A stretch of DNA of 64,000 nt from [Erwinia] mediterraneensis (GTDB lineage Bacteria; Pseudomonadota; Gammaproteobacteria; Enterobacterales; Enterobacteriaceae). A program made the translations under genes and the position numbers. The stretch's first letter is position 1; each line of letters begins with the position of its first letter. Below are positions 10,373 to 20,561 of the stretch, in pieces. The stretch is from positions 1,044,688 through 1,108,687 of the forward strand of contig NZ_LR026978.1 in assembly GCF_900604315.1 (NCBI RefSeq), written 5' to 3'. The notes beneath the pieces were generated by a model. It was not told where the DNA came from. It worked only from the letters and a program-made list of their open reading frames with translations, and ran no database searches.

Positions 10373-11323
10373 TCACCCATGCTTCGCACTAAGAACCTGT
10401 AACACTGCATCACGCGCTGCTTCTGGCTTGTCACTGTCTAACCAGTGGACATTTTGCCAGCCGCGTAACCAGGTTAACTGGCGCTTGGCGAGCTGTCGCG
10501 TCGCGCAAATTCCCCGATAAACCATATCGTCATAATCGGTTTCGCCAGCCAGATAAGACCACATCTGGCGATACCCTACACAACGAATGGAAGGCATATC
10601 CGTATGCAAATCACCTCGTGCAAACAGGGCCCGAGCCTCCGCTTCAAATCCTGACGCCAGCATCTGTTCATACCGTAAAGCAATGCGCTGATGTAACAGC
10701 TCACGACTCGCCGGTGCAATAGCAAATTGATACACATTGTAGGGTAACGCTTCGCCAGACGTTTTTGTCAGTTCCGTTAAAGTTTTACCCGAAATAAAAA
10801 AAACTTCCAGTGCTCGCGAAAGTCTCTGCGGATCATTCGGATGAATACGACTGCCCGCAATCGGATCGATATCGCACAACTGGCGGTGTAAGGCTTCCCA
10901 TCCTTTCTCACGCGCCATTTGCTCTATACGCTGGCGTACTTCAGGATCGGCCGAGGGCAACGGCGATAATCCTTCCAGTAGCGCCTTGAAATAGAGCATG
11001 GTTCCACCAACAAGCAACGGAATTCGCCCGCTTCGGGTGATTTCCGCCATTTCTGCCAGCGCATCGCGACGAAACTCTGCAGCGGAATAAGCTTCCGCCG
11101 GGTCGCGAATGTCCAGCAAACGATGGGGCGCCTGTGCTAACTCTTCAGCCGACGGTTTCGCCGTACCAATATCCATCCCGCGATAGATTAAGGCAGAGTC
11201 AACACTGATAAGTTCAACCGGAAGAGAGCGACGCAGCGAAATTGCCAGCGCGGTCTTACCGGAAGCTGTAGGCCCCATCAAAAAAATAGCCTTTGGCCGG
11301 CCAGTCTGGTTCATTTCACTCAT
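10373..11323 (-). CDS. miaA: tRNA dimethylallyltransferase MiaA
   Basis: MiaA transfers a dimethylallyl group from DMAPP to N6 of A37 in tRNAs that read UNN codons, the first step to ms2i6A. The 316-residue protein carries the P-loop GPTASGKT (17-24), the conserved [16 protein letters not shown], and the tRNA-binding [12 protein letters not shown] block near 240-255. Its start overlaps the 3' end of mutL by eight bases, so the two are translationally coupled as in E. coli. Confidence 0.97.
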   Translation of the reverse strand: MSEMNQTGRPKAIFLMGPTASGKTALAISLRRSLPVELISVDSALIYRGMDIGTAKPSAEELAQAPHRLLDIRDPAEAYSAAEFRRDALAEMAEITRSGRIPLLVGGTMLYFKALLEGLSPLPSADPEVRQRIEQMAREKGWEALHRQLCDIDPIAGSRIHPNDPQRLSRALEVFFISGKTLTELTKTSGEALPYNVYQFAIAPASRELLHQRIALRYEQMLASGFEAEARALFARGDLHTDMPSIRCVGYRQMWSYLAGETDYDDMVYRGICATRQLAKRQLTWLRGWQNVHWLDSDKPEAARDAVLQVLSAKHG

Positions 11324-13175
11324 GCTTCAGGGCGTTTAACGCGTTCTCAATCGCTACGGCTTGCAATAAGCCAGAAGGCGGCGATTTCACCAGCTGGGGA
11401 CAGAGTCGTTCCAGTTCCGCCAGTAGGGCGATCGCCTGTGAGTGATTCCAGTTCGGAGATTCCGTGTCGCTGTGACGTGCCAGCCATTGAGCGAGCTGCG
11501 ACTCGGACATTTCCTGCTGCCGGGCCAAATAGCCTAACAGTTCCGGAATCAAGTTTTGTAAATTTTGTGTTCGTAATGGTAAAGGCACCGCGCGCAGCGT
11601 CACATGCTGTCCTTCGCTCTGCAATTCCATGCCCATGGCGGCAAGCAGGTTCGCCCAGGTCTGGATCGCCTGTCGCTCAGGTTTATCGACTTTCAGGCGG
11701 ATCGGAATCAGCAGCGGCTGAGGTTTCAGCCCCGCTTCACCAGGTTGCAGCTGCGCCTGCTTCAGCCAGCGTGCCGCGACCCGCAGCGAAATCAGCGCCA
11801 ACCCTTGTTCCTGCTCCAGCAACGCATACTGTGCCTGCAGCACCGTCAGCACGCGGCCAAAGCTTTGCGCGTGCGCCGCCAGCGGCGCCTCGCTGACAGC
11901 CGGTGCCTGACGGCCTTGCGGCGCGGCGGCGGGCGGTTCTGCCGCCGGACGCGCCGGTGCTGCTGGCGTTTTCAGCAGCTGCTGATAAACCGCACCTTCC
12001 CGCTTGCGGTAACCGCTCTCCTTGTGCTGCCAGGGCGCTGCCGCACCCGCTGTCTCCGGGTGCGCAGGCGCAGGCCGGGAAAAATGATTGCTCCCTGCCG
12101 CCTGGCGGTTCTCCGGCTGCCAGCGCGGCGGCGGTTCTTCCGCCTGCCCTGCCTGGCTCAGCGCCAGAGCGGGCGCTGCGCTGGCCTGCAGGGCGCTCAG
12201 GACCCCCTGGAAAATAAAGTCATGCACCAGGCGCGACTGATGAAAACGCACCTCATGCTTGGCCGGATGCACATTGACATCCACCTGATGCGGGTCAACT
12301 TCCAGATAGAGCACATAGGCGGGTTGTTGATCCTCAGCCAGCTGAGTCTGAAACGCCTGGCGAATCGCATGGTTGATCAGCTTGTCGCGCATCATCCGCC
12401 CGTTGACGTAGCAGTACTGCAGGTCAGTGACCTGACGCGAACCCGTCGGATCAGCCACCCAGCCATGCAGACGGAGGTCGCCATGCTGCCAGTCGATACG
12501 TAGCGCATGGGTCATAAAGGTGGTGCCGCAAATGGTGCCCAGGCGCCGTTCGCGTTGCGACTCTTGCGTGACAGCGCGATATTGCCGCACCAGCTTGCCG
12601 TTATGCGTCAGCGAGATCGACACATCAAAGCGCGCCAGTGCGATACGCCGAATCACCTCATCAATATGGGCGAACTCGGTCTTTTCGGTGCGTAAAAACT
12701 TACGTCGCGCCGGCGTGTTATAAAACAGGTCGAGAACTTCCAGCGTGGTACCGCAGGGATGGGCGGCAGGCTTGACCGTAACCGTCATATCCCGGCCCTC
12801 GGCATAAGCCTGCCAGGCTTCGCTCTGTTCCGCGGTGCGCGAGGTCAGAGTCAGGCGCGAGACCGAGCTGATACTCGCCAGCGCTTCGCCGCGAAACCCC
12901 AGGCTCATGATCGCTTCCAGATCGTCCAGCGAGGCGATTTTACTGGTGGCATGACGCGCCAGCGCCATCGCCAGTTCATCTTTGACGATACCGCAGCCAT
13001 TGTCCCGGATACGGATAAGCTTCGCGCCGCCTTTTTCGATATCCACATCAATGCGCGTGGCCCCGGCATCCAGGCTGTTTTCGACCAGCTCTTTCACTAC
13101 CGACGCAGGACGTTCAACCACTTCACCCGCCGCAATCTGGTTAGCCAGCTGCGGCGGCAATATCTGTATTGGCAT
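11316..13175 (-). CDS. mutL: DNA mismatch repair protein MutL
   Basis: MutL is the ATPase that links MutS mismatch recognition to MutH nicking and UvrD. The 619-residue protein has the GHKL ATPase domain first (about 1-330): [18 protein letters not shown], and [15 protein letters not shown] Pro/Ala/Gln-rich linker follows (about 345-430), then the C-terminal dimerisation domain. No DQHAxxExxxE endonuclease motif is present, as expected for the MutH-dependent type. It sits between amiB (43 bases upstream) and miaA (overlapping). Confidence 0.97.
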   Translation of the reverse strand: MPIQILPPQLANQIAAGEVVERPASVVKELVENSLDAGATRIDVDIEKGGAKLIRIRDNGCGIVKDELAMALARHATSKIASLDDLEAIMSLGFRGEALASISSVSRLTLTSRTAEQSEAWQAYAEGRDMTVTVKPAAHPCGTTLEVLDLFYNTPARRKFLRTEKTEFAHIDEVIRRIALARFDVSISLTHNGKLVRQYRAVTQESQRERRLGTICGTTFMTHALRIDWQHGDLRLHGWVADPTGSRQVTDLQYCYVNGRMMRDKLINHAIRQAFQTQLAEDQQPAYVLYLEVDPHQVDVNVHPAKHEVRFHQSRLVHDFIFQGVLSALQASAAPALALSQAGQAEEPPPRWQPENRQAAGSNHFSRPAPAHPETAGAAAPWQHKESGYRKREGAVYQQLLKTPAAPARPAAEPPAAAPQGRQAPAVSEAPLAAHAQSFGRVLTVLQAQYALLEQEQGLALISLRVAARWLKQAQLQPGEAGLKPQPLLIPIRLKVDKPERQAIQTWANLLAAMGMELQSEGQHVTLRAVPLPLRTQNLQNLIPELLGYLARQQEMSESQLAQWLARHSDTESPNWNHSQAIALLAELERLCPQLVKSPPSGLLQAVAIENALNALKHE

Positions 13176-13218
13176 GATGTTTATCCTTTTGCGGGCTTAT
13201 CCGGCACAGGTACACTCA

Positions 13219-14871
13219 TCAGGAAGCGGGGATTTTCAACGCCTGGCCCAGCATGACATTGGTCGACTTCATATTATTCTCCTGCATGATCGCTTGCGGG
13301 CTGACGCCATAATGCGCCGCAATCGCCGTCAGGGAATCCCCCCGTACCACTTTATGGCGTAGCGGTTTGCGTGCTGTGGTGCTGCTGCCCTGCGCCGGCA
13401 CTTTCAGACGCTGGCCCACCCAGACGCTCTCTTTTTTCAGGCGATTCAGCTCGCTCAACGTCGCCATACTGACGCCATATTTAGCGGCGATCCCCGACAG
13501 CGTTTCACCGCGCTGGACCACATGCAGCCGGGTCGCCCCGCTGTAGCGCGCTTTGCCCGTTGCCGCGTTTGATGCCACGCTAACCGCCGCTGCTGAGCTG
13601 AACGGTTGCTTTTCCTCCTTTGGGAGCGTCTGTAGCGGATGCGCCAGAAAATAGTTGCGCAAGCCCTGATAAATAGACTGAGCAATCTTTTCCTGATGTG
13701 CGCTACTGCCGAGCAGCCGCTCCTCCGAGGCATTACTGATAAACCCGGTCTCCACCAGCAGTGAAGGAATATCGGGCGAACGCAACACACCGAGACTGGC
13801 GTGTTCCGGTAAGCGTTTGTGCAGCGGCGATACGCTACGCAGCTGCTGTAATACCTTCACGGCCACATCGTAACCAACGCGTTGCGAGTGACCAAACTGC
13901 AGATCGAGTACTGCCTGGCTGAGGTAAGGATCGGCCTGGCTGTTCGCCAGCAGATCCCCTGCGCCGCCGAGCAGCTCCGACTGTTTCTCGCGCTGCTCCA
14001 GCCAGTTCGCCATTTCGCTGTTGGCGCGGCGGTTGGAGAGTACCCAGACCGAGGCGCCGCTGGCGGTGTGATTGGGCGCTGAGTCGGCATGAATCGACAC
14101 CAGCAGATTGGCGTTCGCTTTACGCGCAACGTCAGAACGTCCCATCACGGAAATAAAGTAATCGCTCTCGCGCGTCAGAACCCCTTTGAACATCGGATCC
14201 TGATTCAGCAGCGTTTTCAGCTTACGTGCGATGCCAAGCGTCACATTCTTCTCTTTCAGCCCGTGCTGACCAATCGCGCCCGGATCCTGACCGCCATGCC
14301 CGGCGTCAATGGCGACAATAATGGTTTCGCTGCGGCTGCTGGCGGCGCGCGTGCGCACCTGGCTGGTGCTGGTCACCGAGGTCACCCGGTTGCCGTCAAA
14401 AGGATTGCGCGCCGGCGCGCTATTCTGCACCTGACGCGGCGCGCTGCTGGCGGCGTTTGCACTGGGCACCCGGGCCGTCTGCTGCGTGCCTTTAATCGTA
14501 AACACCACGTTGTAGTTGCTGCCATTACGTTGGGTCACGGCGCGCGTTTTCCCTGGCTGCGTTAACTCAAAGACCAGGCGGATGCTTTGCGCATCTTTTG
14601 GCGTGCTGCTGCGGATGCGCTTTACAATATTTTCACCGCTGAAGTTTAGCGGCAAACCCTGAATGGTTCCGCTCTGACGGATATCCAGTACGACGCGATC
14701 GGGATTGCGCAACGGAAAATAGCCGTAAACCGGCTGGCCGGCAAAGCTCAGCGTCACCGTTGCCTGGCTGTCGCCGTTTGATACCTTGATATCTGACAGG
14801 CTGGCCGCCAGGGCTGAGCCTGAAACCAGGCTCAACAGCGCCAGCAGCCCGATTTTTATCCATGACATCAT
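13219..14871 (-). CDS. amiB: AmiB, N-acetylmuramoyl-L-alanine amidase with two LysM domains
   Basis: AmiB is a periplasmic zinc amidase that cleaves septal peptidoglycan during daughter-cell separation and is activated by EnvC. In the 550-residue protein a signal peptide (about 1-23) precedes the AMIN domain (25-125) and the Amidase_3 domain (about 184-410). Predicted zinc and catalytic residues are H192 ([13 protein letters not shown]), E207, H261 (VSIHADSA) and E374 (VETGFISN). Two LysM repeats close the protein: [20 protein letters not shown] (about 449-493) and [20 protein letters not shown] (505-548). E. coli AmiB is 445 residues with one LysM. The start overlaps tsaE by four bases. Confidence 0.95.
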   Translation of the reverse strand: MMSWIKIGLLALLSLVSGSALAASLSDIKVSNGDSQATVTLSFAGQPVYGYFPLRNPDRVVLDIRQSGTIQGLPLNFSGENIVKRIRSSTPKDAQSIRLVFELTQPGKTRAVTQRNGSNYNVVFTIKGTQQTARVPSANAASSAPRQVQNSAPARNPFDGNRVTSVTSTSQVRTRAASSRSETIIVAIDAGHGGQDPGAIGQHGLKEKNVTLGIARKLKTLLNQDPMFKGVLTRESDYFISVMGRSDVARKANANLLVSIHADSAPNHTASGASVWVLSNRRANSEMANWLEQREKQSELLGGAGDLLANSQADPYLSQAVLDLQFGHSQRVGYDVAVKVLQQLRSVSPLHKRLPEHASLGVLRSPDIPSLLVETGFISNASEERLLGSSAHQEKIAQSIYQGLRNYFLAHPLQTLPKEEKQPFSSAAAVSVASNAATGKARYSGATRLHVVQRGETLSGIAAKYGVSMATLSELNRLKKESVWVGQRLKVPAQGSSTTARKPLRHKVVRGDSLTAIAAHYGVSPQAIMQENNMKSTNVMLGQALKIPAS

Positions 14872-15344
14872 GTCAGATCCCTGTGGTGGCTGAATTGCGC
14901 AACGATGGCTTCCCCGGCTGGCGATTGCGCAACGATTTCCGCCTGACGCGCAGCCCCCATATAGCTCAGGGTGAGCGACACATCAGGTTCAGGCAATACG
15001 CCCTGTCCCTGCTGCGGCCACTCCACCAGACAGATGGCGTCACCGCTGAAGTAGTCGCGGATCCCCATAAACTCCAACTCTTCCGCATCGGCCAGCCGGT
15101 AGAGATCAAAATGATACAGCGCACGCGTACCGATCTGATAAGGCTCAACCAGCGTGTACGTCGGGCTTTTTACATTACCCTGATGGCCTAATGCCTGTAA
15201 AAATCCGCGGCTAAAGGTGGTTTTTCCCGCCCCCAGATCGCCATACAGATAAAGAATGGTCGCGCCGTGACAGACGCGGGCCAGTTGTGCGCCCAGTTCG
15301 AGCGTTGCTGCCTCATCGGGCAAAGAAATAACACAGGTTTTCAT
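14868..15344 (-). CDS. tsaE: TsaE, ATPase of the t6A tRNA-modification complex
   Basis: TsaE works with TsaB, TsaC and TsaD to make threonylcarbamoyladenosine at position 37 of ANN-decoding tRNAs. The 158-residue protein has the P-loop GDLGAGKT (35-42) and the family motifs [19 protein letters not shown] and the C-terminal LVEWPQQG. It starts six bases after nnr ends and overlaps amiB by four bases, the conserved nnr-tsaE-amiB order. Confidence 0.96.
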   Translation of the reverse strand: MKTCVISLPDEAATLELGAQLARVCHGATILYLYGDLGAGKTTFSRGFLQALGHQGNVKSPTYTLVEPYQIGTRALYHFDLYRLADAEELEFMGIRDYFSGDAICLVEWPQQGQGVLPEPDVSLTLSYMGAARQAEIVAQSPAGEAIVAQFSHHRDLT

Positions 15345-15350
15345 GCTTTC

Positions 15351-16865
15351 TTATGAAATCATCTCTGGATTAACGAACTGCCACAGCCGTTCGAATAAAT
15401 CTGTTGCCAACATACCACGCGTACCGCGCTGTCGGGCCACGGCATCTGCCGCCGCGCCATGCACTACGCATCCGGCACAGGCGGCCTCAAACAGTGCCAG
15501 CTTCTGGCCCAGCAACGAGGCGATAATACCGCTTAATACATCCCCCATGCCGCCGGATGCCATGCCCGCATTGCCGACATCCGCAAACGCCATCTGTCCT
15601 GCTTCACTGGCGATGATGGTGCCAGCCCCTTTCAGTACCACCACACCGCCGTAGCGCTTTGCCAGGGTCTCCGCTGCATGTAAGCGGTCACTCTCAATTT
15701 CGCTGGTCTTGATACCGAGCAAACGCGCGGCCTCGCCAGGGTGCGGCGTGATGATGCGATTTTGACGTTTCTGCGCACTGAATGCCAGCAGGTTAAGTGC
15801 ATCAGCATCCCAAAGCATCGGCTTTTCACTTTTTTCAACGCTTTTCAACGCCTTCTGACCCCAGTCACGCTGTCCGAGCCCAGGACCAATGGCGATCACA
15901 TCCGCCCACTCTACCCCCTGCGCCAGGCTTTGATCGCTCAGCGCGTCCACCATCAGTTCCGGACGCGCAGCCAGAATCGGCGCGATATTATGGGGGTGAG
16001 TAAGCACTCGCACCAGCCCTGAACCGGTACGCAGCGCGGCCTCTGCCGCCATGCGAATGGCGCCGGCCGTACCGTCATCGCCGCCAACCACCAGTAGTCG
16101 CCCGTGATCCCCTTTATGCGAGGTGGGTCGGCGCGGCGGCAGCCAGTGCCTGAGGTAACCGGCATCAAAACGCGCCATCGGCGCTGACTGAACGGCCAGC
16201 CAGTTTTCCAGACCCAGCGCATGAAAATGCAGCTGCCCGATATAATCACGGGCTTTGCCGGTCAGCTGACCCGGCTTCAGGGCAATCACACTCAGGGTAT
16301 GCGCAGCCTCTATTACCGCGCCAGGGGCGGTGCCGTTAGCAGCCACTAACCCTGATGGCATATCAATTGCCAGCACCGGCGCCGCATGCGCGTTGGCTTT
16401 CTCGATCAACGCCGCATAAGGGGCTGACGGGGGACGGTTCAGACCGGTGCCAAGCAGCGCATCCACAATGACATCAACCTTCTCCGGCCAGGGGGCATCC
16501 GCCGCATGGATCTCGCCGCCCGCTTCCAGCCAGCTGTTGCGCGCGCTCTCCGCCTCTTCCGGTAAGTCGCTGCTTCCCTCACAGGCCAGCAGCGTGACCT
16601 GATACCCCGCCGCCTGCGCCAGACGCGCTACCACATAGCCATCGCCACCATTATTACCGTGCCCGCACAGGATCAGCCAGTGCTGCGCGTCGGGCCACAG
16701 CTGTCGGATTTTCTCATACACCGCCTGCCCGGCACGCTGCATCAGTTCATACAGCGCAATGCCGTAGCTGTCCGCAGCATCTGTTTCCAGCTGACGCAGG
16801 GCCTGCGCAGGCCAGACAGAATATGGTAAGCTGTGCGCGTTTGCTTCCGATAGTTGGTCTCTCAT
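15351..16865 (-). CDS. nnr: Bifunctional NAD(P)H-hydrate epimerase / ADP-dependent dehydratase Nnr
   Basis: Nnr repairs hydrated NADH and NADPH: the N-terminal YjeF domain (about 1-225, with LCGHGNNGGDGYVVARLA) epimerises R to S hydrates. The C-terminal ribokinase-like domain (about 235-500, with TSHKGDHGRLLVVGG and NAGMASGGMGDVLSG) dehydrates the S form using ADP. It is 504 residues. The ATG at 16865 overlaps the divergent queG ATG within a shared CATG, so its promoter must lie inside queG. It is the first gene of the nnr-tsaE-amiB-mutL-miaA-hfq series. Confidence 0.96.
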   Translation of the reverse strand: MRDQLSEANAHSLPYSVWPAQALRQLETDAADSYGIALYELMQRAGQAVYEKIRQLWPDAQHWLILCGHGNNGGDGYVVARLAQAAGYQVTLLACEGSSDLPEEAESARNSWLEAGGEIHAADAPWPEKVDVIVDALLGTGLNRPPSAPYAALIEKANAHAAPVLAIDMPSGLVAANGTAPGAVIEAAHTLSVIALKPGQLTGKARDYIGQLHFHALGLENWLAVQSAPMARFDAGYLRHWLPPRRPTSHKGDHGRLLVVGGDDGTAGAIRMAAEAALRTGSGLVRVLTHPHNIAPILAARPELMVDALSDQSLAQGVEWADVIAIGPGLGQRDWGQKALKSVEKSEKPMLWDADALNLLAFSAQKRQNRIITPHPGEAARLLGIKTSEIESDRLHAAETLAKRYGGVVVLKGAGTIIASEAGQMAFADVGNAGMASGGMGDVLSGIIASLLGQKLALFEAACAGCVVHGAAADAVARQRGTRGMLATDLFERLWQFVNPEMIS

Positions 16866-18003
16866 GTCATACCCTTTCGATCTTCATCAGCTTGCCCAAC
16901 GCATTAAACAGTGGGGTCTGGAACTCGGCTTTCAGCAGGTCGGTATTTGCGATACCGATCTCAGCGCGGAGGAGCCGCGCCTGCAAGCGTGGCTGGAGAA
17001 ACAATATCATGGCGAGATGGCGTGGATGGCGCGACACGGCATGATGCGTGCGCGCCCGCATGAGCTTCTGCCCGGCACGCTACGCGTGATCAGCGTGCGC
17101 ATGAATTATCTCCCGGCCAAAGCGGCCTTTGCCTCGACGCTGAAAAATCCCCATGCCGGTTACGTCAGCCGTTATGCACTGGGTCGTGATTACCACAAAG
17201 TATTGCGCAATCGCCTGAAAAAGCTTGGGGAAATGATTAAAGAGTATTGCAGCGAACTCAATTTCCGTCCCTTTGTCGATTCGGCGCCGCTGCTGGAAAG
17301 GCCGCTGGCGGAGAAAGCGGGACTCGGCTGGACCGGCAAGCATTCACTGATTCTGAACCGGGAAGCGGGCTCGTGGTTTTTCCTTGGCGAGCTGTTGATC
17401 GATCTGCCTTTGCCGGTGGATAAACCGCAGTCGGAGCAGTGCGGGCGCTGCGTGGCCTGCATGACTATCTGCCCCACCGGCGCCATTGTTGAACCTTATG
17501 TGGTCGATGCGCGCCGCTGTATTTCCTACCTGACGATAGAGCTGGAGGGCGCAATTCCGGCAGAGCTGCGTCCGCTGATTGGCAACCGCATTTACGGCTG
17601 CGACGACTGTCAGCTGATTTGTCCGTGGAACCGTTACAGCCAGCTGAGCGATGAAGAAGATTTTTCGCCGCGCGCCGTGCTGCACGCGCCGCGCTTACTC
17701 GACCTGTTTCAGTGGGATGAAGCCACATTTTTGCGGGTAACGGAAGGATCGGCGATACGCCGCATCGGGCATCTGCGCTGGTTACGTAATGTTGCGGTCG
17801 CGCTGGGCAATGCGCCCTGGTCAGCCGGGATTATTCCGGCGTTGCAGCAGCGGCTGGGAGAACATCCTCTGCTGGATGAACATATTCACTGGGCGATTGC
17901 TCAGCAACAGGCCAGGCAGGAGAGCTGGGTTATTGATGTCGAACCGGCGCAGAAAAAGCGGCTTATACGCGCCGTGGAAAAGGGGCTGCCGAGAGATGCA
18001 TAA
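16864..18003 (+). CDS. queG: Epoxyqueuosine reductase QueG
   Basis: QueG is the cobalamin-dependent, two-[4Fe-4S] enzyme that reduces epoxyqueuosine to queuosine in tRNA. The 379-residue protein has the DUF1730/B12-binding domain (about 1-185), with the catalytic Asp in VDSAPLLER (Asp139). The 8Fe ferredoxin-like cysteines follow at C193, C196, C199, C203 and C246, C249, C253 (CGRCVACMTICP and CDDCQLICP). The HEAT-like C terminus ends in a basic stretch. Its start codon overlaps that of nnr on the other strand. Confidence 0.96.
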   Translation: MSYPFDLHQLAQRIKQWGLELGFQQVGICDTDLSAEEPRLQAWLEKQYHGEMAWMARHGMMRARPHELLPGTLRVISVRMNYLPAKAAFASTLKNPHAGYVSRYALGRDYHKVLRNRLKKLGEMIKEYCSELNFRPFVDSAPLLERPLAEKAGLGWTGKHSLILNREAGSWFFLGELLIDLPLPVDKPQSEQCGRCVACMTICPTGAIVEPYVVDARRCISYLTIELEGAIPAELRPLIGNRIYGCDDCQLICPWNRYSQLSDEEDFSPRAVLHAPRLLDLFQWDEATFLRVTEGSAIRRIGHLRWLRNVAVALGNAPWSAGIIPALQQRLGEHPLLDEHIHWAIAQQQARQESWVIDVEPAQKKRLIRAVEKGLPRDA

Positions 18004-18325
18004 CAGCGTTTTGCCCTGGCAAAAGGATTTTTCCACAAGCTGTGAATAAAAATAAAAACCCGTTGCCATTCAACTGGCCGGAATTTCGCAATACGCCTCA
18101 ATAACAAATTGAAATATCTTCATCTTCTTTAAAAACAATAATTTATCATCAAGATGTAAAACTTTGCGATCACCCTTGCGTAAGCGAAGCCGAATCGTAT
18201 CTGTGGATAACTCTGTTTAAAAGGCTTTAGCAGAGGCGGGAAAACCGCGGTAAAACTCACAAGTCGCGCTGTGGATAACAGGACCGTGCGCCTGGCGCGC
18301 AAGAAGAAAGAACAAGTAAGAAAAC
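18004..18325. other. datA-like DnaA-box cluster between queG and tRNA-Gly genes
   Basis: This 322-base gap contains no gene but holds three exact matches to the DnaA box TTATNCACA: 18041-18049, 18202-18210 and 18270-18278, all on the minus strand. A one-mismatch box, TTTTCCACA, lies at 18029-18037 on the plus strand. An IHF-like core, CATCAAGATGTAA (18147-18159), sits between the first pair and the second pair, downstream of A+T-rich DNA. E. coli datA, the locus that titrates DnaA and stimulates DnaA-ATP hydrolysis, lies in the same place next to glyVXY and also needs an IHF site. The assignment is inferred from box content plus position. Confidence 0.72.
18009..18032 (+). terminator. Probable terminator after queG
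   Basis: TTTTGC (18009-18014) pairs with GCAAAA (18019-18024) around a CCTG tetraloop, followed by GGATTTTT. It begins six bases after the queG stop. The stem is short and A+T-rich, so strength is uncertain. Confidence 0.5.
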
Positions 18326-18401
<76 letters not shown>

Positions 18402-18428
18402 TAAGAAGGGCAATACTGACAAGAAATC

Positions 18429-18504
<76 letters not shown>

Positions 18505-18535
18505 AATAGAGATGTCTTTTACTTACTGTTTGAAC

Positions 18536-18611
<76 letters not shown>

Positions 18612-18653
18612 GCCTTGTACCGAGATAAAATTCTTCATCGGTACGGGGTGCGC

Positions 18654-18710
18654 ATTATACGAGAATTCCTTTTTGCCGCAAGAGCCTGAAAGCAAATTTT
18701 TTCGTTTTCG
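18654..18710 (-). promoter_or_regulatory. tRNA-Gly operon promoter with UP-like element
   Basis: On the minus strand a perfect TATAAT (-10, 18654-18659) follows TTGCGG (-35, 18676-18681) with a 16-base spacer. A G+C-rich discriminator (GCGCACCCCG) lies downstream, as in stringently controlled stable-RNA promoters. The A/T-rich stretch at 18692-18710 upstream resembles an UP element. Confidence 0.75.
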
Positions 18711-18715
18711 CTGCG

Positions 18716-18736
18716 TTTGCTGATTAAATCAGCAAA
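18716..18736. repeat. 21-base palindrome between orn and tRNA-Gly
   Basis: TTTGCTGATT (18716-18725) and AATCAGCAAA (18727-18736) are perfect 10-base arms around a single base. It lies 28 bases after the orn stop and upstream of the tRNA promoter. It could be a weak hairpin terminator for orn or a protein-binding site; no T-run follows on the minus strand. Confidence 0.5.
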
Positions 18737-18764
18737 ATGCTGTTTTCCTGCGCACCCTTCCCAT

Positions 18765-19313
18765 CTACAGTTGCAAAAAATGCTCGCGATAGTAGGCCAG
18801 CTCAGCCACCGACTCGCGGATATCATCCAGCGCCTGATGCGTGCCTGCTTTCTTGAAGCCTGGCAGAATATCGGGCTTCCAGCGACGCGCCAGCTCTTTC
18901 AGCGTGCTGACATCAAGGTAACGATAGTGGAACCAGGCTTCCAGCTCCGGCATATATTTAAACAGAAAACGGCGATCCTGGCCGATGCTGTTGCCGCAAA
19001 TCGGCGAGCAGTTGGCGGGCACCCACTGTTTTAAAAACTCCAGCGTCGCCAGTTCCGCCGCGCGATCGTCATATTCGCTGGCCTTCACGCGCGTGACCAG
19101 ACCGCTGTTGGTGTGCGTACGCACATTCCATTCATCCATCAGCGCCAGCTGCGCATCCGACTGATGCACAGCAATCACCGGCCCTTCCGCCAGGATATTA
19201 AGATGGGCATCGGTTACCAGGGTGGCGATCTCAATAATGCGATCCCGTTCAGGATCGAGTCCGGTCATCTCCAGATCAATCCAGATTAAATTATTTTCAT
19301 TTCCCGTCGTCAT
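18765..19313 (-). CDS. orn: Oligoribonuclease Orn
   Basis: Orn is a DEDDh 3'-to-5' exoribonuclease that finishes RNA decay by degrading dinucleotides (and pGpG). The 182-residue protein has D13 and E15 ([10 protein letters not shown]), D113 ([10 protein letters not shown]), and H159 and D164 (THQALDDI), the full active site. E. coli Orn is 181 residues with the same pattern. It is divergent from rsgA, 103 bases away. Confidence 0.97.
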   Translation of the reverse strand: MTTGNENNLIWIDLEMTGLDPERDRIIEIATLVTDAHLNILAEGPVIAVHQSDAQLALMDEWNVRTHTNSGLVTRVKASEYDDRAAELATLEFLKQWVPANCSPICGNSIGQDRRFLFKYMPELEAWFHYRYLDVSTLKELARRWKPDILPGFKKAGTHQALDDIRESVAELAYYREHFLQL

Positions 19314-19416
19314 GCTGTTTCCTGCGGTTGGCTGGTCGTCATTACCATGAAATAGGGTGTATCATAGACGTTTTGCCCCGCAGGGCGAAGCCTGACAAAA
19401 CCAAGTGAGAGGATGA

Positions 19417-20469
19417 GTGAGCAAAAATAAACTGTCAAAAGGCCAACAGCGTCGCGTAAGCGCTAACCATGAGCGCCGTCTGAAGCAACGCAGCGAAAAG
19501 CCGGAACCGGATGACAGCCAGTTTGGTGAAGCGCAGGAGGGCATCGTCATCAGCCGTTTCGGCATGCACGCCGACGTGGAAGATAGCGCGGGCGATGTTC
19601 ATCGTTGCAATATTCGCCGCACCATTCGCTCGCTGGTTACCGGCGACCGCGTCGTCTGGCGCGCCGCCAATGAAAGTACAGGTAAAGGTATTGTTGAAGC
19701 GGTGCATGAACGCAGCAGCGTGTTAACCCGCCCCGATTTTTATGATGGCGTTAAACCCATTGCCGCCAATATCGATCAGATTCTGATTGTTTCCGCGATC
19801 CTGCCGGAACTGTCGCTCAATATCATTGATCGTTATCTGGTCGCCAGCGAAACGCTGGGGATTGAACCGCTGCTGGTGTTGAATAAAATTGACCTGCTGG
19901 ATGACAAAGCGCGCGCCTTTGTCGATGAGCAGATGGATATTTACCGTCGTATCGGCTATCACGTGCTGATGGTCTCCAGTCAGGCAAAAGATGGTCTGGC
20001 GGACCTGGAAGCAGCGCTTAATGGCCATATCAGTATTTTTGCCGGTCAGTCCGGCGTAGGGAAATCGAGCCTGCTGAACGCGATCCTGGATCTCGAGCAG
20101 AGCGGCGAAGCAGCGATCCTGACCAACGACGTCTCGGATAACTCCGGCCTGGGCCAGCACACCACTACTGCCTCGCGTCTCTATCACGCTCCCCACGGCG
20201 GTGATGTGATTGATTCTCCCGGCGTGCGCGAATTTGGTTTATGGCATCTCGAACCGGAACAAATTACCCGTGGATTTGTCGAATTCCGGGAATTTCTCGG
20301 CAGCTGTAAGTTCCGTGACTGCAAACACGATACTGATCCCGGCTGCGCCATCCGCGCAGCGGTGGAGGATGGCTTGATCGATGCTTCGCGTTTTGCAAAT
20401 TACCATCGCATTCTGGAGAGTATGGCGCAGGTGAAAACGCGTAAGAATTTCTCCGCCGGGGAAGATTAA
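19417..20469 (+). CDS. rsgA: RsgA, ribosome small-subunit-dependent GTPase
   Basis: RsgA is a circularly permuted GTPase that acts in late 30S assembly. The 350-residue protein has an OB fold (about 38-110), G4 NKID (156-159), G1 GQSGVGKS (210-217), G3 DSPG (266-269) and a C-terminal zinc knuckle with C297, C302, H304 and C310. The start is GTG at 19417 with a GAGAGGA Shine-Dalgarno, giving [14 protein letters not shown] as in E. coli. It is followed by psd after 92 bases. Confidence 0.97.
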   Translation: MSKNKLSKGQQRRVSANHERRLKQRSEKPEPDDSQFGEAQEGIVISRFGMHADVEDSAGDVHRCNIRRTIRSLVTGDRVVWRAANESTGKGIVEAVHERSSVLTRPDFYDGVKPIAANIDQILIVSAILPELSLNIIDRYLVASETLGIEPLLVLNKIDLLDDKARAFVDEQMDIYRRIGYHVLMVSSQAKDGLADLEAALNGHISIFAGQSGVGKSSLLNAILDLEQSGEAAILTNDVSDNSGLGQHTTTASRLYHAPHGGDVIDSPGVREFGLWHLEPEQITRGFVEFREFLGSCKFRDCKHDTDPGCAIRAAVEDGLIDASRFANYHRILESMAQVKTRKNFSAGED

Positions 20470-20561
20470 CCCTCCTCACAGCGGATTCGCCAACTTACCA
20501 GGGCGCTGCTACAATGCGCGCCCCTTTTCGTTAACGTCTTGAATTAAGCCAGGAGGCTAAG

